NCBI GenBank assembly: GCA_903952885.1
Contig: CAJBHE010000072.1
Span: 1-20,813, forward strand
DNA from: an uncultured Burkholderiales bacterium
GTDB lineage: Bacteria > Pseudomonadota > Gammaproteobacteria > Burkholderiales > Burkholderiaceae_C
Length of the DNA: 20,813 nucleotides
Direction of reading: 5' to 3'
The translations under genes were made by a program, and so were the position numbers. A model generated the notes under the pieces. The model was given only the letters and a program-made list of their open reading frames with translations, was not told where the DNA came from and ran no database searches. Shown piece by piece: positions 1-7,396 of this stretch. Numbering within the stretch: position 1 is the first letter of the stretch; every line of letters begins with the position of its first letter.

Positions 1-243
1 CAAGAAATTCAAAAAGCCTTGGACAACTTGGTGCAAGGTCGCACCACGATTGCCATTGCGCACCGCTTGTCCACCCTCAACAAGGCCGACCGTTTGGTGG
101 TTATGGAACAAGGCGTGGTGGTGGAGGAGGGCGACCACGACACCCTCATGGCTCAACAAGGTGCTTACTACCGCTTGTACGAAGCCCAAGCGAAAAATGC
201 TGAAGACGCCGTGGTGCGCGCTTCGACCCAGGAGTCTGTATGA
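1..243 (+). CDS. ABC transporter ATP-binding/permease protein, C-terminal fragment
   Basis: The frame is open from the left edge and ends in TGA, so only the last 80 residues are present. They form the end of an ABC nucleotide-binding domain: the stretch TTIAIAHRLSTL contains the H-loop histidine (residue 21 of the fragment). It is followed by the DRLVVMEQGVVVEEGDHDTL segment, typical of the exporter (MsbA/HlyB-like) class in which membrane and ATPase domains are fused. The Walker A, Q-loop and signature motifs lie outside the window. The stop codon overlaps the start of the next gene (ATGA), so the two are probably translationally coupled. Because the partner is a DUF1854 protein, I infer this is the ABC transporter that accompanies cyanophycin genes in many Burkholderiales; its substrate is not evident. 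Confidence 0.9.
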   Translation, partial: QEIQKALDNLVQGRTTIAIAHRLSTLNKADRLVVMEQGVVVEEGDHDTLMAQQGAYYRLYEAQAKNAEDAVVRASTQESV

Positions 244-707
244 GTGCCCCCTTCAGCTTAGCGTTTGATGCCTTTGGTAAATTGGTCGTGACCATGGCCG
301 ATGGCACACAACACGTGGGCGCTTTGGTGGCGCGTGCGTTCCCCATTGCCACGCCTGACCAGTGCATCTCCATCTTGAGCGCAGAAGGCAAAGAGCTGGC
401 TTGGGTGGAAAACCTCAGCGACTTGCCTGCCAATGAGCGAGAGATCGCGACACATGCGCTACAAGGCCGTGAGTTCATGCCTGAGATTTTGCGTTTGGAT
501 GGTGTGAACAGCTTTTCAACGCCCAGTGTGTGGCGCGTTCAAACCAGTCGTGGACCCGCGCAGCTGGTGCTCAAAGGCGAGGAAGACATTCGCCGCCTCA
601 GCGCTTCGCGTCTCATCGTGGCTGATGCCCATGGCGTGCAGTTTTTGATTCGCGATTTGCTGTCTCTAGATCGCCAGACCCGCAAACTGCTCGACCGCTT
701 TTTGTAA
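240..707 (+). CDS. DUF1854 family protein (cyanophycin-associated type)
   Basis: A 155-residue soluble protein with no signal peptide or membrane segment. The C-terminal half carries the pattern I associate with DUF1854: VWRVQTSRGPAQLVLKGEEDIRRL, then a segment on reading out a stored value (LIVADAHGVQFLIRDLLSLDRQTRKLLDRFL). The start ATG overlaps the TGA of the upstream ABC transporter gene by four bases, which fixes the start and implies co-translation. From general knowledge, DUF1854 proteins often sit beside an ABC transporter and cyanophycin synthetase genes in betaproteobacteria; the cphA genes would be to the left of the window and are not seen. The molecular function is unknown. It converges on dnaJ with only 21 bases between them. 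Confidence 0.8.
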   Translation: MSAPFSLAFDAFGKLVVTMADGTQHVGALVARAFPIATPDQCISILSAEGKELAWVENLSDLPANEREIATHALQGREFMPEILRLDGVNSFSTPSVWRVQTSRGPAQLVLKGEEDIRRLSASRLIVADAHGVQFLIRDLLSLDRQTRKLLDRFL

Positions 708-728
708 ACCCGCTGGGTGCCGTTGCGG

Positions 729-1865
729 TTAGTTAAAAAAACGCTTGAGCTTATCGGCCCATCCACCTTCAGCAGGTGAATGCTTGGTGCCACCTTTTTT
801 CAAGGACTCGTCCAACTCTTTGAGCAGCTTGCGCTGGTGCTCGGTGAGCTTGACCGGTATCTCTACCGAGATGTGGCAGTACAAATCACCAGGGAAACTG
901 GAGCGAATGCCCTTCAAGCCTTTGCCGCGCAGGCGGAACTGCTTGTCGCTTTGTGTGCCTTCTGGAATGTCAATCGCCGCTTCGCCTGCCAGCGTGGGCA
1001 CGCGGATCTCGCCGCCCAAGGCTGCCGTGGTGATGCTGATGGGCACTGAGCAGTGCAGGTCGTCGCCATCGCGCTCAAAGATGTCATGCTTCTTGACGCG
1101 AATCTCGATGAACAAGTCGCCGGGTGGGCCGCCGTTGGTGCCGGGCTCGCCGTTGCCGGTGCTGCGAATGCGCATGCCGTCGTCGATGCCAGCTGGGATC
1201 TTGACTTCCAGTGTTTTTTGCTTCTTCAGCTTGCCTTGGCCGTGGCAGCTGGTGCATGGGTCTGGAATGATCTTGCCCGACCCCCGGCAATGCGGACAGG
1301 TTTGCTGCACACTGAAAAAGCCTTGGCGCATTTGCACCTGACCGCTGCCGTGGCAAGTGGTGCAGGTTTTGACGGAGGTGCCGGGTTTGGCGCCTGAGCC
1401 ATCACAGGTTTCGCACTCGTCCCAACCTGGAATTTTGAGCTGTGCGTCTTTGCCATTGGCCGCTTCTTCGAGTGTGATTTCCATGGCGTAGCTGAGGTCG
1501 TTGCCACGGTAGACCTGACGACCGCCAGGGCCACGGCGTTGCTGGCCAAAGATGTCACCGAAGATGTCGCCAAAGGCCTCACCAAAACCCGCACCGCCAA
1601 AGCCACCCGCACCTGGGCCACCGCGCATATTGGGGTCGACACCTGCATGGCCGTACTGGTCGTAGGCGGCACGCTTTTCGGGGTCGGACAACATCTCGTA
1701 GGCCTCTTTGACCTCTTTGAATTGCGCCTCGGCTTCCTTGGCTTTGTCGCCTTGGTTGCGGTCAGGGTGGTGCTTCATCGCGAGTTTGCGATAAGCCTTT
1801 TTGATCTCGTCGTCGCTCGCGCCTTTGGCAAGACCGAGAACTTCATAAAAATCGCGTTTGGACAT
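729..1865 (-). CDS. dnaJ: Molecular chaperone DnaJ (Hsp40)
   Basis: Co-chaperone that delivers unfolded clients to DnaK and stimulates its ATPase. All class A DnaJ parts are visible in the 378 residues: a J domain (1-70) with the HPD tripeptide at 33-35; a glycine/phenylalanine-rich linker (about 80-115); a zinc-finger domain with four CxxCxGxG repeats (cysteines 151/154, 168/171, 190/193, 204/207); then the substrate-binding and dimerisation C-terminal domains. The length is normal for the family. It is the last gene of the grpE-dnaK-dnaJ group, 104 bases after dnaK, with a GC-rich hairpin in the gap. No clear Shine-Dalgarno sequence precedes the ATG, but the start is fixed by the conserved MSKRDFYEVLG opening. 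Confidence 0.98.
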   Translation of the reverse strand: MSKRDFYEVLGLAKGASDDEIKKAYRKLAMKHHPDRNQGDKAKEAEAQFKEVKEAYEMLSDPEKRAAYDQYGHAGVDPNMRGGPGAGGFGGAGFGEAFGDIFGDIFGQQRRGPGGRQVYRGNDLSYAMEITLEEAANGKDAQLKIPGWDECETCDGSGAKPGTSVKTCTTCHGSGQVQMRQGFFSVQQTCPHCRGSGKIIPDPCTSCHGQGKLKKQKTLEVKIPAGIDDGMRIRSTGNGEPGTNGGPPGDLFIEIRVKKHDIFERDGDDLHCSVPISITTAALGGEIRVPTLAGEAAIDIPEGTQSDKQFRLRGKGLKGIRSSFPGDLYCHISVEIPVKLTEHQRKLLKELDESLKKGGTKHSPAEGGWADKLKRFFN

Positions 1866-1907
1866 GGTGTGGACAGTGCCGTGTTTTGTGGGGCTTGATC
1901 AAGACTT

Positions 1908-1942
1908 CGCCGCGTGTTCACCTTGTGAGGCGAAACGCGGCG
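1908..1942 (-). other. GC-rich inverted repeat between dnaK and dnaJ
   Basis: Eight perfectly complementary bases (CGCCGCGT at 1908-1915 and ACGCGGCG at 1935-1942) enclose a 19-base loop that itself contains a small TCAC/GTGA pair. On the minus strand no T-run follows, so it is not a standard intrinsic terminator. It lies in the transcript between the dnaK stop and the dnaJ start and could act as an RNA-stability or processing element that sets the DnaK:DnaJ ratio; that role is inference. Confidence 0.5.
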
Positions 1943-1969
1943 AGGTCAGCTCAGAAGGTGAGAAAAGGA

Positions 1970-3892
1970 TTAACCTTTTTTGACTTCTTTCACTTCAGCG
2001 TCGACCACGTTGTCGTCGGCTGGTTTGGCTTCAGGGCCTGCTGATGCGCCGCCAGCAGCTTGGGCTGCTTGCATGTCAGCGTAGACTTTTTCGCCCAGCT
2101 TTTGTGAGGCGGTCATCAAGGCTTCGGTCTTGGCATCGATAGCGGCTTTGTCTTCGCCTTTCAATGCTTCTTCCACTTCTTTGATGGCAGCTTCGATGGC
2201 TTCTTTTTCACCAGCGTCAAGCTTGTCGCCGTGCTCGCCCAAGCTCTTCTTGACGCTGTGAACAGCGGCGTCAGCTTGGTTGCGAGATTGCACGATTTCG
2301 AGTTTCTTCTTGTCTTCAGCGGCATTCAACTCGGCGTCTTTCACCATTTGTTGAATTTCGTCTTCGCTCAAACCAGAGTTGGCTTTGATCGTGATCTTGT
2401 TCTCTTTGCCTGTAGCTTTGTCCTTGGCGCCCACGTGCAAGATACCGTTGGCGTCAATGTCAAATGACACTTCAATTTGAGGTGTGCCACGCGCTGCAGG
2501 TGCAATGCCTTCCAGGTTGAACTCGCCCAAGCTCTTGTTGCCAGAGGCCATTTCACGCTCGCCTTGGTAGACCTTGATTGTCACTGCAGGTTGGTTGTCA
2601 TCGGCAGTCGAGAAAGTTTGTGCAAACTTGGTTGGGATGGTTGTGTTTTTGGCGATCATCTTCGTCATCACGCCGCCCAGGGTTTCGATGCCCAAAGACA
2701 AAGGTGTCACGTCGAGCAACAACACGTCGGTGCGGTCGCCAGACAACACTTGACCTTGAATCGCAGCACCCACGGCCACGGCTTCGTCAGGGTTCACGTC
2801 ACGGCGTGGCTCTTGACCGAAGAACTCTTTGACCTTGTCTTGCACCTTGGGCATGCGGCTCATACCGCCCACCAAGATCACGTCGTCGATGTCGCTCACG
2901 GACACGCCCGCATCTTTGATGGCGGTGCGGCAAGGGGCGATGGTGCGCTCGATCAACTCATCCACCAGTTGTTCCAACTTGGCGCGGTTGAGTTTGATGT
3001 TCAAGTGCTTCGGACCAGAAGCATCAGCCGTGATGTAAGGCAAGTTGATGTCGGTCGAGGCAGACGATGACAACTCGATCTTGGCTTTTTCAGCAGCCTC
3101 TTTGAGGCGCTGCAAGGCCAACACGTCTTTGGACAAATCAACGCCAGATTCTTTCTTGAACTCGGCAATGATGAAGTCGATGATGCGTTGGTCGAAGTCT
3201 TCGCCACCCAAGAAGGTGTCGCCGTTGGTGGACAACACTTCAAATTGCTTCTCGCCATCCACGTCCGCGATTTCGATGATGGACACGTCGAATGTGCCGC
3301 CACCCAAGTCATACACCGCAATCTTGCGATCGCCTTTTTCGGTTTTGTCCAAGCCGAAGGCCAAAGCAGCAGCGGTAGGTTCGTTGATGATGCGCTTGAC
3401 GTCCAAACCAGCGATGCGGCCTGCATCTTTGGTGGCTTGACGTTGTGCATCGTTGAAGTAAGCGGGCACGGTGATGACGGCTTCGGTCACTTCTTCGCCG
3501 AGGTAGTCTTCGGCAGTTTTCTTCATCTTGCGCAAAATTTCAGCGCTGATTTGAGGCGGGGCTAATTTGTTGCCGCGTACTTCCACCCATGCGTCGCCGT
3601 TGTCGGCTTTGGCAATGGTGTAGGGCATCAAGTCGATGTCTTTTTGAACTTCTTTTTCCGCAAACTTGCGACCGATCAAACGCTTGACCGCGTACAAGGT
3701 GTTGCGTGGGTTGGTGACCGCTTGGCGCTTGGCCGATGCGCCGACCAAGATTTCGCCGTCTTCTTGATACGCAATGATCGACGGGGTGGTGCGAGCGCCT
3801 TCGGCGTTCTCGATCACTTTGGTCGTGTTGCCTTCCATGATGGCCACGCACGAGTTGGTGGTTCCCAAGTCAATACCGATGATTTTTCCCAT
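1970..3892 (-). CDS. dnaK: Molecular chaperone DnaK (Hsp70)
   Basis: ATP-driven cytoplasmic chaperone of 640 residues, the usual length. The ATPase domain opens with GIDLGTTNSCVA (phosphate 1 loop) and contains YDLGGGTFDVSI (phosphate 2) and VILVGGMSRMP (adenosine motif). Around residue 390 the conserved interdomain linker DVLLLDVTPLSLGIETLGG leads into the substrate-binding beta domain and the helical lid. The tail is disordered and ends in VVDAEVKEVKKG, the proteobacterial version of the acidic C-terminus. A good Shine-Dalgarno (GGAG, nine bases upstream) supports the start. It lies 70 bases after grpE, and a CTTGAAA box in that gap suggests dnaK also has its own heat-shock promoter. dnaJ follows on the same strand. 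Confidence 0.99.
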   Translation of the reverse strand: MGKIIGIDLGTTNSCVAIMEGNTTKVIENAEGARTTPSIIAYQEDGEILVGASAKRQAVTNPRNTLYAVKRLIGRKFAEKEVQKDIDLMPYTIAKADNGDAWVEVRGNKLAPPQISAEILRKMKKTAEDYLGEEVTEAVITVPAYFNDAQRQATKDAGRIAGLDVKRIINEPTAAALAFGLDKTEKGDRKIAVYDLGGGTFDVSIIEIADVDGEKQFEVLSTNGDTFLGGEDFDQRIIDFIIAEFKKESGVDLSKDVLALQRLKEAAEKAKIELSSSASTDINLPYITADASGPKHLNIKLNRAKLEQLVDELIERTIAPCRTAIKDAGVSVSDIDDVILVGGMSRMPKVQDKVKEFFGQEPRRDVNPDEAVAVGAAIQGQVLSGDRTDVLLLDVTPLSLGIETLGGVMTKMIAKNTTIPTKFAQTFSTADDNQPAVTIKVYQGEREMASGNKSLGEFNLEGIAPAARGTPQIEVSFDIDANGILHVGAKDKATGKENKITIKANSGLSEDEIQQMVKDAELNAAEDKKKLEIVQSRNQADAAVHSVKKSLGEHGDKLDAGEKEAIEAAIKEVEEALKGEDKAAIDAKTEALMTASQKLGEKVYADMQAAQAAGGASAGPEAKPADDNVVDAEVKEVKKG

Positions 3893-3933
3893 TTGTAACT
3901 CCAGTAACTTTTAAAGATTCAGATGAGGCGTAG

Positions 3934-3959
3934 TTGTGGATAACCTCGCCAATTTCAAG
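3934..3959 (-). promoter_or_regulatory. Candidate sigma-32 promoter upstream of dnaK
   Basis: On the minus strand CTTGAAA (3959-3953) is followed after 13 bases by CCACAA (3939-3934), which matches four of six positions of the sigma-32 -10 core CCCCAT. The predicted start would lie about 35 bases before the dnaK ATG. The -35 box matches the known heat-shock consensus exactly; the -10 is weak. It sits just after the grpE stop, so it would be internal to the operon. Confidence 0.45.
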
Positions 3960-3962
3960 TAT

Positions 3963-4559
3963 TTATTTCGGTGCGGTCACAGTGACCAGTGCAGGGCGCA
4001 ACACGCGCTCAGCAATCAAATAGCCTTTTTGCAGCACGGTGACCACAGTGTTGGCTTCTTGTTCGGCTGGCACCACGCTGATGGCTTGGTGTTGCGCGGG
4101 GTCAAATTTGGCACCGGCCGCAGGGTCGATGGCCACAATCTTGTTGCGCTCCATGGCGCTTTTGAGCTGACGCAGCGTGGCTTCTGCGCCTTCGCGGATT
4201 TGTTCAGGCGTGGCGGTTTGCACGGCCAAGCCTGCTTCAAGGCTGTCGAGTACCGGCAGCAAGCTGTCGGCAAAGCTCTCGAGTGCAAATTTGCGGGCTT
4301 TAGACACTTCATCATCCGCGCGGCGGCGTGCGTTTTGCACTTCGGCTTGGCCACGGATGTATTGGTCCTGCAGCTCGGTGACTTTGGCTTGCAAGGCTGC
4401 TACTTCGGCTTGGGCTGTGGCCAATGGGTCGAGCGCAGCGGCTGGTTCTGCAGCTGCAGCGGCTTCGGCGGCTGGGGCCATGCCGGCCATGTGTGAAGCC
4501 AAGTGGTCAGCGGCAGAGGGTGCGGCTGCGGAGTCTTTGTTTTCTGTAGGTTCTGACAT
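3963..4559 (-). CDS. grpE: Nucleotide exchange factor GrpE
   Basis: GrpE releases ADP from DnaK, resetting the Hsp70 cycle. The 198-residue protein has the expected order: a low-complexity alanine/proline-rich N-terminus (about 1-45), a long heptad-like helix (LATAQAEVAALQAKVTELQDQY and onward) for dimerisation, then the compact beta domain that contacts DnaK (AKFDPAQHQAISVVP... VTVLQKGYLIAERVLRPALVTV). It is the first gene of the chaperone cluster, directly upstream of dnaK. A CTTGAAA-type heat-shock promoter candidate lies 37-62 bases upstream. The Shine-Dalgarno sequence is not obvious; the ATG at 4559 is chosen because it is the only ATG in frame near the typical N-terminus. Confidence 0.97.
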   Translation of the reverse strand: MSEPTENKDSAAAPSAADHLASHMAGMAPAAEAAAAAEPAAALDPLATAQAEVAALQAKVTELQDQYIRGQAEVQNARRRADDEVSKARKFALESFADSLLPVLDSLEAGLAVQTATPEQIREGAEATLRQLKSAMERNKIVAIDPAAGAKFDPAQHQAISVVPAEQEANTVVTVLQKGYLIAERVLRPALVTVTAPK

Positions 4560-4595
4560 GCTTTGTAGGGCTTGTGTGAAGGAGATTCAGCAGAG

Positions 4596-4621
4596 CTGAG
4601 GCCATCAGACCCTATTTCAAG
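4596..4621 (-). promoter_or_regulatory. Candidate sigma-32 promoter of grpE-dnaK-dnaJ
   Basis: On the minus strand CTTGAAA (4621-4615) is a perfect match to the heat-shock -35 consensus. After a 13-base spacer comes CCTCAG (4601-4596), matching four of six bases of the CCCCAT core. The end of the -10 lies 36 bases before the grpE ATG, a suitable distance. Position, gene identity and -35 quality make heat-shock control likely; the -10 alone would not. Confidence 0.55.
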
Positions 4622-4656
4622 AGGGGTTTTGTAAAAAATTTGTACGGGGCAAAACA

Positions 4657-4677
4657 AAGCGGGGCAGCGCCCCGCTT
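4657..4677 (-). terminator. Rho-independent terminator of the FKBP gene
   Basis: A perfect nine-base-pair stem (AAGCGGGGC, loop of three, GCCCCGCTT) lies 34 bases after the stop of the FKBP gene. On the minus strand it is followed by TGTTTTG, a modest T tract. It would insulate the chaperone operon from transcription through the FKBP gene. Confidence 0.7.
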
Positions 4678-4711
4678 GTATTTGGCAGCCAAAAGCAGCC
4701 GTTTGGCCTGT

Positions 4712-5062
4712 TTATTCGAGGCCGAGCAGCTCGACGTCAAACTTCAAAGTGGCGTTGGGTGGAATCACACCGCCTGCACCACGTGCGCCGTAGCCCAGCT
4801 CTGGCGGGATGATGAGGGTGCGTTGGCCACCAATCTTCATGCCTTGCACGCCTTCGTCCCAGCCCTTGATGACCATGCCTGCGCCCAGCGCGAAGTCAAA
4901 TGCGTCGTTGCGGTCGCGGCTGGAGTCAAACTTGGCACCTTGCTCGCCGTCTTGGTAGAGCCAGCCGGTGTAGTGAACGCTCACGTGCTGGCCTGCGGCG
5001 GCTTCGGCGCCGTCGCCCACCACGTTGTCGATGTATTGGAGGCCGGAAGGGGTTGTGTTCAT
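4712..5062 (-). CDS. FKBP-type peptidyl-prolyl cis-trans isomerase
   Basis: A single-domain, 116-residue FKBP that accelerates proline isomerisation; no signal peptide, so cytoplasmic. The sequence shows the classic landmarks: SGLQYIDNVVGDG at the start, VSVHYTGWL, the GMVIKGWDEGVQGMKIGGQRTLIIPPELGYG core that forms the active pocket, and the ending IPPNATLKFDVELLGLE. The frame stays open 49 codons further upstream (to 5209), but those residues do not look like FKBP. The ATG at 5062 has AGGA eight bases upstream, so I take it as the start. It has its own terminator (4657-4677) and is divergent from gcdH. Confidence 0.95.
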   Translation of the reverse strand: MNTTPSGLQYIDNVVGDGAEAAAGQHVSVHYTGWLYQDGEQGAKFDSSRDRNDAFDFALGAGMVIKGWDEGVQGMKIGGQRTLIIPPELGYGARGAGGVIPPNATLKFDVELLGLE

Positions 5063-5196
5063 GGCAAATCCTAGAGGGTCAAATGAATGAGCCACAGAGT
5101 GTAGCCACCCCTGTCGCCTAAATAAGAGGGTGCCGTCATTTTGGTTGCTAGGATCAGCGCTATTGATGTGTTTTTTGAAGATTTTCGGGAGCCTGC

Positions 5197-6384
5197 ATGT
5201 CCACCTCATCCGCCAAATTTCAATGGGACGACCCTTTCATGCTGTCGCAGCAGCTCACGGATGACGAGCGGCAAGTCCAAGCCGCTGCCGCTGCCTATTG
5301 CCAAGAACGCTTGGCCCCGCGAGTGGTGGACGCCTTTCGCCACGAAAAAACAGACGCCGCCATCTTCCGTGAAATGGGCGCCTTGGGCTTGTTAGGCCCC
5401 ACCATCCCAGAAGCCTATGGCGGCGCTGGCTTGAGTTACGTGAGCTACGGGCTGGTGGCACGCGAGGTGGAGCGCGTGGACTCGGGTTACCGCTCCATGA
5501 TGAGCGTGCAGTCCTCGCTGGTGATGCTGCCGATTTTTGAGTTTGGCAGCGAAGCGCAAAAGCAAAAATACTTGCCCAAGCTCGCCATGGGTGAGTGGAT
5601 TGGTTGCTTTGGTTTGACCGAACCCAACTATGGCTCAGACCCCGGCAGCATGATCACGCGTGCCAAAAAAGTGGCGGGTGGCTATTCACTCTCAGGTGCC
5701 AAGATGTGGATCAGCAACAGCCCGATTGCTGATGTGTTTGTGGTCTGGGCCAAAGACGACGAGGGCGTGATTCGCGGCTTTGTTTTAGAAAAAGGCTGGA
5801 AAGGTTTGAGTGCTCCGGCCATTCACGGCAAGGTGGGTTTGCGTGTGTCGATCACCGGCGAGATCGTGATGGACGAGGTGTTTGTGCCAGAAGAAAACGC
5901 CTTTCCTGAGGTGCGTGGCCTCAAAGGCCCGTTCACCTGTTTGAACAGCGCACGCTACGGCATTGCTTGGGGTGCTTTGGGTGCGGCGGAAGATTGTTTT
6001 CACCGCGCACGCCAATACGTGATGGATCGCCAGCAGTTTGGCCGCCCGCTCGCAGCCAACCAGCTGATTCAAAAGAAACTGGCCGACATGATGACCGATA
6101 TTTCTTTGGGTCTGCAAGGCTGCTTGCGCTTAGGCCGCATGAAAGACGAGGGCACGGCTTCGGTGGATATCACCTCCATTCTGAAGCGCAACAGTTGCGG
6201 CAAAGCGCTAGACATTGCACGCATGGCGCGTGACATGTTGGGCGGTAATGGCATGTCGGATGAGTTTGGTGTGGCGCGCCATTTGGTGAATTTGGAGGTG
6301 GTCAATACCTACGAAGGCACGCACGATGTGCATGCCTTGATCTTGGGGCGTGCCATCACGGGTATTTCTGCCTTTTGTAATTGA
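5197..6384 (+). CDS. gcdH: Glutaryl-CoA dehydrogenase (acyl-CoA dehydrogenase family)
   Basis: FAD enzyme that oxidises and decarboxylates glutaryl-CoA to crotonyl-CoA in the breakdown of lysine, tryptophan and related compounds. The 395 residues have the acyl-CoA dehydrogenase layout: an N-terminal helical domain, the middle beta domain with CFGLTEPNYGSDPGSM and WISNSPIADVFVVWA (flavin contacts), and a C-terminal helical domain. The ending NTYEGTHDVHALILGRAITG is the GcdH hallmark, with the catalytic glutamate near residue 373. The start is supported by GGGAG upstream. A Bug-type binding protein gene follows after 18 bases, in the same direction and probably the same transcript. This fits a dicarboxylate/glutarate catabolic unit, but no regulator or CoA-transferase is next to it here. 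Confidence 0.93.
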   Translation: MSTSSAKFQWDDPFMLSQQLTDDERQVQAAAAAYCQERLAPRVVDAFRHEKTDAAIFREMGALGLLGPTIPEAYGGAGLSYVSYGLVAREVERVDSGYRSMMSVQSSLVMLPIFEFGSEAQKQKYLPKLAMGEWIGCFGLTEPNYGSDPGSMITRAKKVAGGYSLSGAKMWISNSPIADVFVVWAKDDEGVIRGFVLEKGWKGLSAPAIHGKVGLRVSITGEIVMDEVFVPEENAFPEVRGLKGPFTCLNSARYGIAWGALGAAEDCFHRARQYVMDRQQFGRPLAANQLIQKKLADMMTDISLGLQGCLRLGRMKDEGTASVDITSILKRNSCGKALDIARMARDMLGGNGMSDEFGVARHLVNLEVVNTYEGTHDVHALILGRAITGISAFCN

Positions 6385-6390
6385 TTTTTC

Positions 6391-6396
6391 AGGAGG
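6391..6396 (+). promoter_or_regulatory. Strong ribosome binding site of the Bug protein gene
   Basis: AGGAGG lies six bases before the ATG at 6403, a perfect Shine-Dalgarno sequence. It fixes that start and predicts strong translation of the binding protein relative to gcdH. Confidence 0.75.
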
Positions 6397-6402
6397 TTTT
6401 TC

Positions 6403-7383
6403 ATGACATTACGCCGTAACTTTGTGTCACATTTGGCCGCCGTTGTGGCATTGAGTCTTTTTGCTTTATCCGCAGCACAAGGACAAAGCTACCCGACCAA
6501 ACCATTGCGTGTCGTTGTGCCCTTTGGCGCGGGCGGTGTAGCCGATCTGACAGCACGCACTGTGGCGCAAAAAATGTCGGAGGGATTGGGCCAGTCAGTG
6601 GTCATCGACAACCGCCCTGGCGCGGGCGGTATCGTAGCGGCCGAGATGGTTGCAAAGTCTGAGCCCGATGGCTACACCCTGCTGCTCATGTCGAACGCCA
6701 ACGCGGTGAGCGCGGGTTTGTTCAAAACCCTGCCGTTTGACCCCGTGAAAGACTTCACGCCGGTTTCTTTGATGGGTACGTTTGATTTGGCCATCATCAC
6801 CAGCGCCGAGTCGCGTTTTCAAACCTTGCCTGAGTTGCTGGCTTGGGCTAGAGCCAACCCGGGAAAACTCAATATCGGCAGCATCAACATCGGTAGCACC
6901 CAGCATTTAACAGCCGAACTATTTAAGTCGGTGGCAGGCTTAGATGCGCAGGTGGTGCCTTTTAACGGCACGCCCGCTGTGATGACGGCATTGCGTGGTG
7001 GCCAAATTGATGTGGCAGTAGAAGTGCTCAGCCCCGTGTTGCCGCAAATCAAAGGTGGGGCACTGCGTGCCTTGGCGGTGACGGGGCAAAAACGCAACGC
7101 CGCTTTGCCGCAAGTGCCGACTGCGAAAGAAGGCGGTTTGCCCAATTTGGTGTCGACCTCGTGGAACGGGTTGGGCGTGCCGGTCAAAACACCGCAAGCG
7201 GTGGTGGAGCGTTTGAATAAAGAGGTCAACGCCGCGTTACAAAACCCAATCGTTCGACAAAAACTATTGGAGCTGAATGTGGAACCACATCCCAGCACCG
7301 TGCCGCAAGCGCAAGAGTGGTTGCAAACTGAGATCAAGCGCTGGGGTGATGTGATTCAACGCGCAGGTATTCAAAAGCAATAA
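6403..7383 (+). CDS. Bug/TctC-family periplasmic solute-binding protein
   Basis: Extracytoplasmic receptor of the tripartite tricarboxylate transporter class, 326 residues, the normal length. The N-terminus is a Sec signal peptide (RR near the start, then LAAVVALSLFALSAAQGQ with likely cleavage around residue 28). The mature part begins with YPTKPLRVVVPFGAGGVADLTAR, the family signature, followed by VIDNRPGAGGIVAAEMVAKSEPDGYTLLL. Bug proteins usually bind small carboxylates; the ligand cannot be read from sequence, but the preceding gcdH suggests glutarate or a related dicarboxylate (inference). The membrane partners TctA/TctB are not in the window, as is common for the many orphan Bug genes of Comamonadaceae and Alcaligenaceae. 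Confidence 0.93.
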   Translation: MTLRRNFVSHLAAVVALSLFALSAAQGQSYPTKPLRVVVPFGAGGVADLTARTVAQKMSEGLGQSVVIDNRPGAGGIVAAEMVAKSEPDGYTLLLMSNANAVSAGLFKTLPFDPVKDFTPVSLMGTFDLAIITSAESRFQTLPELLAWARANPGKLNIGSINIGSTQHLTAELFKSVAGLDAQVVPFNGTPAVMTALRGGQIDVAVEVLSPVLPQIKGGALRALAVTGQKRNAALPQVPTAKEGGLPNLVSTSWNGLGVPVKTPQAVVERLNKEVNAALQNPIVRQKLLELNVEPHPSTVPQAQEWLQTEIKRWGDVIQRAGIQKQ

Positions 7384-7396
7384 ACGCACACATCCA

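Noticed and set aside
706..735. Possible bidirectional terminator between the DUF1854 gene and dnaJ
   Set aside because: The stem (AACCCGC with GCGGTT) has a bulge and a long loop, and no T-run follows on the correct side.
1866..1910. Third heat-shock promoter before dnaJ (CTTGATC...CCCCAC)
   Set aside because: The spacing between the boxes is only a few bases, far too short for sigma-32.
5063..5209. Upstream extension of the FKBP protein
   Set aside because: The 49 extra residues are not FKBP-like and have no signal-peptide character; the ATG at 5062 has a suitable ribosome binding site.
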